A model generated the notes under the pieces. The model saw only the letters and a program-made list of their open reading frames with translations, was not told where the DNA came from and made no database searches. Of a DNA stretch of 34,660 bases, positions 29,983 to 34,660 are shown piece after piece. The position numbers were made by a program, and so were the translations under genes. Every line of letters starts with the position of its first letter. Positions within the stretch are counted from its first letter, which is position 1. The DNA comes from a virus: IMG/VR virus record IMGVR_UViG_3300045976_000112, positions 1 through 34,660 of that record, one strand, 5' to 3'.

Positions 29983-30721
29983 CCATGTTCTCTCCCTTTT
30001 ATAAATTAAAATTCAATTTAAATTTCACGTACTATATCCGATGTGTAAAACCAAATTCTGCAATAAGGCCTATTCTACCACCCATCCCCCTATCCTCTAA
30101 CCAAGTAAATAGTAAATCCCTTATTTATTCCTCTATCTTAGTGAGTCATTCCCCCAGGTCTTAAACAATCTCAAGTTTTTCATCTTTTCTTCGTGATTAA
30201 TCTTGACTGAAGGTCTTGAAGGTTTTTATCATGTGGGAACGATTATGGAACACGGCTGGAAGGCAGATTTATCCCCTACTTTGAAAGATCACAAAAAAAG
30301 TAATCGATCAAAATAGATGGATAAGCGTCTTGTTTTCGCCATGCGGTCACTTTTAAGGTATCCGTATGTATAGACCCTGTTCACTCAGCGATTTTCACCG
30401 CATACATCCTTTTTCTATGGCTTGTCCTTGTAATATCGTCCCTACACGACAAACTGAATGTACTCCCTAGCACCGTAATGCTAACGATAACCCCCGAACC
30501 TTTTAGAGAATCGTCCCTGGGCAAGTTCTCGCCCTCCCTCATCAGAAGAACAGGATTCCAATGAGGGGTGCTGTTTTTGTAGGCGCATACTCTGTACCCC
30601 CTGCACGACCAACAGCCAGCCACGCACGTAACACGTTCCTCCTATATGTATAGCAGCACGGAATTACGGCTTATCAGTTTTTATTTACGTGGTATCAGGC
30701 AATTCCACGCGAACAAAAAAC
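29983..30721. other. Gene-free block, partly GC-rich and structured
   Basis: About 740 bases with no convincing protein gene. From about 30150 to 30700 the GC content rises. There are stems such as ATGCGGT/ACCGCAT (about 30342-30403), GGGC/GCCC (30519-30534), CCCTCAT/ATGAGGG (about 30535-30567) and TTGTC/GACAA (near 30422-30452). A minus-strand ORF of 80 residues there has no family features. It could be a second structured RNA or part of the plasmid origin; sequence alone does not decide. Confidence 0.45.
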
Positions 30722-30784
30722 AAAAAGGCATCTCCAATTCCTAAATGGCCTGTACATTCACAAGACTTCTAGGTTTAGAGATGC
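30722..30784 (-). ncRNA. Minus-strand hairpin RNA
   Basis: TTGATT and TATATA (18 nt apart, minus strand) precede a hairpin of GGCATCTC/GAGATGCC with inner CCTA/TAGG, followed by TTTTTGTTTTTTG. About 60 nt, no ORF. It diverges from the larger RNA at 30870; an ACTAGT-ATTT-ACTAGT repeat at 30820-30835 lies between the two promoters. Confidence 0.55.
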
Positions 30785-30834
30785 CCGGTATATATCTTTT
30801 GGACTACAAAATAATCAAAACTAGTATTTACTAG

Positions 30835-31048
30835 TTGATATTTATCCAAACAATAGATAAAATGGGTATATCAAAGAAGCCTCGTGAAAAGGCATAGTTG
30901 TTTAAGGATAGTGTTGGTGCACTACTTAAACGTTAATACTGTGGTCGAATACAGTTCATTCTAGTAAGTGTTGGTAGCAATTACTAGAAATCAGTCATTC
31001 CCGCTAAAGGTTGGTAGCCGTTAGCATATGGGAGTGGCTTTTTGTTTT
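30835..31048 (+). ncRNA. Multi-hairpin RNA with three equal loops
   Basis: The promoter is TTGATA (30835-30840), 17 nt, TAAAAT (30858-30863); the start is expected near 30870. The RNA of about 180 nt forms five hairpins: GCCT/AGGC; 30900-30931 (loop UUGGUG); ACTGT/ACAGT at 30938-30955; 30959-30989 (9-bp stem, loop UUGGUAG); and a terminator hairpin 30996-31036 (loop UUGGUAG) followed by TTTTT. Each of the three UUGGU loops is closed by the same G-C pair. These loops are complementary to the UUACCAG loop of the RNA at 25305-25398. No protein gene is inside. It precedes the centromere-like repeats and parA. Confidence 0.72.
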
Positions 31049-31203
31049 GTGTTCATATTCAATTGTTTTCTATTTATCTCGTCGATCTTCATGATCTTCG
31101 TTTATGTAAAATATCAAATCTTGTTTTGTTTTGTAGATTTATGCTTGTTGTGTACTACGTTACAACAAGCACTATTCTTTGTAAACAGCGAATTTGCGCG
31201 CTT
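31049..31203. other. AT-rich stretch with one palindrome
   Basis: Contains a TGCTTGTTGT / ACAACAAGCA hairpin at 31142-31171. No T-run follows and no gene is seen; possibly part of the replication or partition region. Confidence 0.5.
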
Positions 31204-31297
31204 TTTGAATAATATCCCTATTTCCCTATTTCCCTATTTCCACTTATAGATATAGGGATATTTCCCTTTTTCCCCATATCCCTATTTCCCTATTTTC
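31204..31297. repeat. Centromere-like repeats, cluster 1
   Basis: At least five CCCTATTT units, mostly 9 bp apart, and one inverted TAGGGATA. The same unit recurs directly before parA and after its partner gene, so it is the likely binding site of the partition protein. Confidence 0.7.
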
Positions 31298-31466
31298 TTC
31301 ATTTTTTCATCTACTAACTCCTCTACGAAATTTCATATTTATTACTTAAATCTCTCTACTTCATACATCTGAAAAATCTTTTAATATCAACGTTTCTGTT
31401 ATTAATTACTAACTCTATGATTCTATTGCATAACCCAAATATCATTGTTATAATTTCCATAAAGAT

Positions 31467-31556
31467 ATAGAAATATCCCTATTTCTATAGTTAGAAATAT
31501 CCCTATTTCCCTATTTCTATTTTTCCCTATTTCTATAAAGGGATATAGGGAAATTT
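31467..31556. repeat. Centromere-like repeats, cluster 2 (parA operator)
   Basis: Several units of the form AGAAATATCCCTATTTC plus inverted AGGGATATAGGG, ending 27 bases before the parA start. They probably serve both as partition site and as autoregulatory operator. Confidence 0.72.
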
Positions 31557-31582
31557 CAAAAACTATAACTGGAGTGTTAAAA

Positions 31583-32404
31583 ATGGCCATTACAATTACT
31601 GTAGGTAATTACAAAGGTGGAGTCGGTAAAACCACAAATGCTGTATTGAACTCTTATGAGTTTGCTAAAAAAGGTAAGCGTACATTACTCGTTGATCTTG
31701 ATCCACAAAGTAACGCAACAAAATCTTTAATGTTAACAAAATCAATCCTTAATCCTGATGAAATCGTTACTGTTGAAAAAACATTAATGAAAGGTATACA
31801 AGAGGGGAACTTGGATGGCTTAGAAGTAGAAATTACGGATAACTTATATTTAATTCCTTCTTACGTTGATTTCCAGGACTTTGCAAAATTCCTTTATAAA
31901 AATTGTTCTTCGGAAGCTGAAGAAGATCATTACTTCAGAGGATTGCTTGAAAAGATAAAGCATAAATACGACTACATATTTATCGATGTTCCTCCAATGT
32001 CATTAGAAGTTACAAAGAACGCCGTTGTTGCTTCTGATTATGTTCTAATCGCTCTACAAACACAAGAACGTTCTCTTACTGGTGCTGAGAATTATGTTAA
32101 TGAGCTTATCAAGTTAAAAGAACAATATGATCTTGATATTGAAGTAGTCGGTATTCTTCCTGTTCTATTAAAAAATAACGGTAAGGTTGACGAATATATC
32201 ATGGAAAATGCACGTGAAATTTTCGGTGAAGAAAACCTATTCAAAAACATCGTCCCTCAAATGGAGCGTATTAAACGATTTGATGTTAATGGTATTACTG
32301 AAAAAGATAGACATGATATGAATGTAATTGAACTATACGAAACAATTAGTGATGAATTATTATCTCGTATTGATATGTTTGAAAAAATGAAGGTTGGTGT
32401 GTAA
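31583..32404 (+). CDS. parA: ParA partition ATPase
   Basis: 273 residues from ATG 31583, with GGAG 8 nt upstream. The deviant Walker A KGGVGKTT is at 10-17, switch I DLDPQSNATKS follows, and YDYIFIDVPPMSLEVTKNAV is the Walker B region. There is no N-terminal HTH, so it is a small type Ib-like ParA whose operon is regulated by its partner. It moves plasmid copies apart on the nucleoid. It supports the view that the prophage is an episome. Confidence 0.93.
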   Translation: MAITITVGNYKGGVGKTTNAVLNSYEFAKKGKRTLLVDLDPQSNATKSLMLTKSILNPDEIVTVEKTLMKGIQEGNLDGLEVEITDNLYLIPSYVDFQDFAKFLYKNCSSEAEEDHYFRGLLEKIKHKYDYIFIDVPPMSLEVTKNAVVASDYVLIALQTQERSLTGAENYVNELIKLKEQYDLDIEVVGILPVLLKNNGKVDEYIMENAREIFGEENLFKNIVPQMERIKRFDVNGITEKDRHDMNVIELYETISDELLSRIDMFEKMKVGV

Positions 32405-32405
32405 A

Positions 32406-32780
32406 ATGGCAAGAACTCCTGGTTTATTAGGTAGAAAGAAAAGTAACTTTGAACCTACTGAGCCTTATGTACCAGAGCAAGGACAAGCTACGGTGGAAAA
32501 TAACGAGGTTCCAGTTACTCCTTCTCAACCTAAGACTGAAGAAAAACAAGTAACTCGAAAAGAAAAAAGAAACGAAAAACCTGAATCAAAAAAGAAATTT
32601 AAAAATCAGCAAGGCAGCATTAAAATTTCTAATCAATCAAAAGAAGAACTAGAAGTATTAATGAAACTTACAAACACAAAATTCGCTTATGAAATCATCG
32701 ATTTACTTATAGATCGTTATGTAGAAAATGAGCTAACGCCTGAACAGAAAAGGAAATTCAAGCTGTTAACAGAGATTTAA
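32406..32780 (+). CDS. Partition partner protein (RHH-like)
   Basis: 124 residues from ATG 32406, one base after the parA stop. Residues 1-70 are disordered, basic and Gln/Lys-rich, as in ParA-stimulating arms. The end SIKISNQSKEELEVLMKLTNTKFAYEIIDLLIDRYVEN (about 78-115) reads as strand-helix-helix, a ribbon-helix-helix fold. Gene order and size fit a ParG/omega-like centromere-binding protein. Sites on both sides of the operon are its likely targets. Confidence 0.75.
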   Translation: MARTPGLLGRKKSNFEPTEPYVPEQGQATVENNEVPVTPSQPKTEEKQVTRKEKRNEKPESKKKFKNQQGSIKISNQSKEELEVLMKLTNTKFAYEIIDLLIDRYVENELTPEQKRKFKLLTEI

Positions 32781-32826
32781 AAATATAGAAATATCCCTAT
32801 TTAGAAATAGGGATATTTCTATATTT
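32781..32826. repeat. Perfect 22-bp inverted repeat after parA operon
   Basis: Two 22-base arms separated by AG, each holding the AAATATCCCTATTT-type unit of the centromere clusters, directly after the stop codon. It can act as a third partition site and as a transcription stop. Confidence 0.75.
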
Positions 32827-32978
32827 CCACTTTTTCTTTATAATATATTTACTTAATCACCCTATTCAACTTACTTGAATACACGGGTAAAACATCAGAT
32901 AATAACATAGTTGTTAGCAATACAAACTCAAAATAGTTTTAATAGTTTAAGATAAAAAACTAAATAGGAGTGGTACCT

Positions 32979-33329
32979 TTGGACAATAAAAGTAAATCTT
33001 TTGTAGTAACTGTGACACCTATTACGGAAAGTTCAGATTTAACTTTTCAAAACGATCAAACTAACACGGAAAAGGAAATACAGATACCAGAGAAACCCGA
33101 TCAACGTTTAGTTCCATCTAAAACAGCTAAAATTTCACCTGCTGTTTTGCTAAAGCTAAATACCCTTAAACCATTTATTCAAGAACAAGAGGGTATGGAT
33201 AAAACATCAATTAATAACATCATTGATATGCTTGTTGAAAGTTATGTAGATGCCAATCTAGCAAATCGACATTCTAAAGCATATAAGGATATGTACAAAC
33301 GCCTATATGAAGTGTTAGAAAATAAATAG
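32979..33329 (+). CDS. Second RHH-like small protein
   Basis: 116 residues from TTG 32979, with AGGAG 8 nt upstream; GTG 32970 overlaps that site and is rejected. The N-terminus is disordered. The end (LNTLKPFIQEQEGMDKTSINNIIDMLVESYVD) has the same helix-helix layout, ending in a similar LVESYVD/LIDRYVE segment, as the parA partner. It looks like a diverged duplicate or a copy-control protein. Bases 32830-32970 hold only AT-rich leader. Confidence 0.65.
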   Translation: MDNKSKSFVVTVTPITESSDLTFQNDQTNTEKEIQIPEKPDQRLVPSKTAKISPAVLLKLNTLKPFIQEQEGMDKTSINNIIDMLVESYVDANLANRHSKAYKDMYKRLYEVLENK

Positions 33330-33401
33330 AGGAAATTATAAAATTGAAATAGAATAAAACAAAAATGTAATAGTAACTATTTATAAAACGGATGGTGTCC
33401 T

Positions 33402-34463
33402 ATGAAAGAAAAAGAAGTTTTTGATATTTTTCAATTGTTAACAGACATTACTAAATCTAAGCTCAATTATTTTGAGTTTATGCCTAACAGATTTTCAACA
33501 AGGAATAAAAAAGAGATAACAAAAAGACCACTTGAAAATGGTAAATATGAAGAAATCTTCAAAAGGAATGAAGAAATATTTATATTTGTAGATACTTGTG
33601 TTTGGATAAATTGCGCTGATAAAGGAAATTTCGAATTCTTTACAAAATTAATCGATTTACATTTACACTATGATGCGATATTACTTATTCCAGAACAACT
33701 GAAAGACGAGTGGAATAGAAATAACGAAGAGACGCTCGTCACTACTAAAAAGAATGAATTGAATGATATGTTAAAAAAAACTATAAAGTTTAGAGACATA
33801 ATGATTAATGATCCCGTGAAAAAAGAGGAGTTAACCAATTTAATTCGACAAGCAGAGGATGTAATTGCTCAGCAAATTGAATACATCAACCGAGAAACAA
33901 TAGCATTAATCGATCAAATTTTAGATACCGGTGTATTAATTAAAACTACAGATAATATTAAAATAGCAGCTGCCGACATGGCGCTTCAAAAGAAAGCTCC
34001 CTTTGGGAAAAATAAAAATAGCATGGGAGATGCTATTTTATTTCAAAGTTTGATTTCCTACTTGAAACCATATAATAAACCTATTTTATATTTTGTAACT
34101 GATAATAAAGCTGATTTTAGTGAGAGTAATGAAATTCCTAATAAAATGCATCCAGATTTATTGGAGTTTGCTGAGGAAAACGAAATAGAATTGCATTACT
34201 CACTTGATTTAAGAAACACTCTTGATAACATTTTCACACGTGTAACTGATCAGGATTATGTGAATTTTCTAGAGGAAAGTTATAACGAAAAATACCATAC
34301 GAATTTTAAAAATCGTTGTGAGAAATGTAATGGACGCATGTTACAAAATGAAAAGAAGTGGGACGGAATGGGTAACCTTATTTATTATGAATGCGAGAAT
34401 TGCGGGGAAATTAAAGAAACTAACATTTACTTACAAGATCAAATTATTGAAAATTACAACTGA
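33402..34463 (+). CDS. PIN-domain nuclease with C-terminal zinc ribbon
   Basis: 353 residues. The PIN fold begins at about 60 (IFIFVDTCVWIN, D64), with E98/E103 (LIPEQLKDEW), D210 (SMGDAILFQ) and D234 (FVTDNKADFS) as probable metal ligands, as in DUF4935-type PIN proteins. C306-x2-C309 and C331-x2-C334 form a zinc ribbon. PIN enzymes cut RNA; a large one alone on a plasmid may be a toxin or defence effector. No small antitoxin directly adjoins unless the RHH-like gene upstream acts as one. Confidence 0.75.
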   Translation: MKEKEVFDIFQLLTDITKSKLNYFEFMPNRFSTRNKKEITKRPLENGKYEEIFKRNEEIFIFVDTCVWINCADKGNFEFFTKLIDLHLHYDAILLIPEQLKDEWNRNNEETLVTTKKNELNDMLKKTIKFRDIMINDPVKKEELTNLIRQAEDVIAQQIEYINRETIALIDQILDTGVLIKTTDNIKIAAADMALQKKAPFGKNKNSMGDAILFQSLISYLKPYNKPILYFVTDNKADFSESNEIPNKMHPDLLEFAEENEIELHYSLDLRNTLDNIFTRVTDQDYVNFLEESYNEKYHTNFKNRCEKCNGRMLQNEKKWDGMGNLIYYECENCGEIKETNIYLQDQIIENYN

Positions 34464-34498
34464 TAAAAAAAGGATCTTTAATTAAACAACATTAAAAT

Positions 34499-34535
34499 AG
34501 GTAGAAAAGCAAATGAATACTTTTCTACCTTCTTC
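34499..34535. terminator. Bidirectional terminator hairpin
   Basis: AGGTAGAAAAG and CTTTTCTACCT arms with a short T-rich tail on both sides; it separates the converging PIN gene and the following minus-strand gene. Confidence 0.6.
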
Positions 34536-34552
34536 TAAATTGCAAAAAACCA

Positions 34553-34660
34553 TCACCAGAACTTCCACCACGGCTTCTTCTCTTTCGCAGCAGCAACCTC
34601 ATCCCGGAATTCCTGCATCAATCTCTTCGTTTCCTGCATCTCGCGTAGTGTCTTCATCAA
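34553..34660 (-). CDS. C-terminus of a DUF3967-like plasmid protein (cut by window edge)
   Basis: The open frame runs from the window end to TGA 34553: [16 protein letters not shown] then a charged stretch and a Trp-rich end KKPWWKFW. This coiled-coil plus WWKFW ending is characteristic of the DUF3967/MerR-like proteins found on B. cereus plasmids, close to partition genes. The HTH part would lie outside the window. Confidence 0.6.
   Translation of the reverse strand: MMKTLREMQETKRLMQEFRDEVAAAKEKKPWWKFW

Noticed and set aside
30381-30623. Minus-strand ORF of 80 codons in the GC-rich block
   Set aside because: The start lies in a GTG-rich stretch without fitting ribosome site; composition (scattered Cys, Arg, Ser) is that of a chance frame.
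30870-31048. ToxI-like type III antitoxin
   Set aside because: The repeated hairpins recall ToxI, but repeat spacing is irregular and no ToxN gene follows.
31028-31249. Plus-strand ORF of 73 codons, Phe-rich
   Set aside because: Begins inside the terminator of the multi-hairpin RNA and runs through centromere-like repeats; the hydrophobic composition comes from T-rich DNA.
31204-31560. CRISPR array
   Set aside because: Repeats are short (8-17 bases), irregularly spaced and inverted in places; no cas genes.
1-34660. Integrase and attachment site
   Set aside because: No tyrosine or serine recombinase is encoded in the window; ParA and centromere-like repeats indicate episomal maintenance. 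It may still lie outside the window.

Overview
The window is almost certainly a temperate siphophage of the Bacillus cereus group that is kept as a plasmid (a phage-plasmid). The DNA is low in GC, ribosome binding sites are strong AGGAGG types, and the genes resemble Bacillus phages. An arbitrium peptide system, a ParA/RHH-type partition cassette with repeated centromere-like sites, and a B. cereus plasmid-type (DUF3967-like) gene tail are all present. No integrase or attachment site is visible. From memory the layout recalls the TP21-L/Waukesha92 kind of plasmid prophage; no database was searched.

Layout. (1) 1-5235, minus strand: head and packaging genes (scaffold-like start, Tad2/DUF2829, minor capsid protein, portal, TerL, TerS). 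(2) 5236-7700: small genes, plus-strand promoter/hairpin units and one plus-strand Pro/His/Tyr-rich gene. (3) 7725-8690: about 1 kb without a credible ORF that folds as a large RNA on the minus strand, just downstream of an ArpU-type late regulator (8765-9136). (4) 9149-21422, minus strand: early and middle genes. These include DUF1064 and YopX proteins, two DNA methyltransferases and a run of small genes separated by a repeated palindrome. A broken MazG, a thioredoxin-like protein and two proteins built from tandem HTH-like repeats follow. The replication set is DnaB helicase, G39P-like loader/inhibitor, DnaD-like replisome organiser with internal iterons, and ERF annealing protein. (5) 21430-26050: the lysis/lysogeny switch, with KilAC/Bro antirepressor, Cro and CI around four 17-bp operators, an aimR-aimP pair, a structured small RNA, and a second XRE repressor with a LexA-like box. 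(6) 26240-29982: lysogenic cargo (DUF4352 surface protein, membrane coiled-coil protein, FRG-domain protein, GNAT). (7) 29983-34660: plasmid maintenance region with two divergent small RNAs, centromere-like repeats, parA, two small RHH-like genes, a PIN-domain nuclease and the end of a DUF3967-like gene.

How it works together. In the lysogen, CI at the GTTACC...GGTAAC operators would silence cro and the antirepressor, while parA and its partner keep the episome. AimP peptide made during infection would tune AimR. On induction the early operon replicates DNA from the iterons in the replisome organiser gene, and ArpU would start late transcription, whose first product appears to be the large RNA.

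The most interesting signals are not protein genes. (a) Two independently promoted RNAs 5.5 kb apart carry exactly complementary hairpin loops (one UUACCAG loop against two UUGGUAG loops and one UUGGUG loop). (b) The large RNA has stems in which G-U pairs appear only on the minus strand. (c) Ten copies of an ACAAAAT-N4-ATTTTGT palindrome sit at consecutive gene boundaries from 10.57 to 14.70 kb, and two cassettes between them hold oppositely oriented units. (d) The arbitrium pheromone precursor ends in the unusual residues NEPGGGGW.
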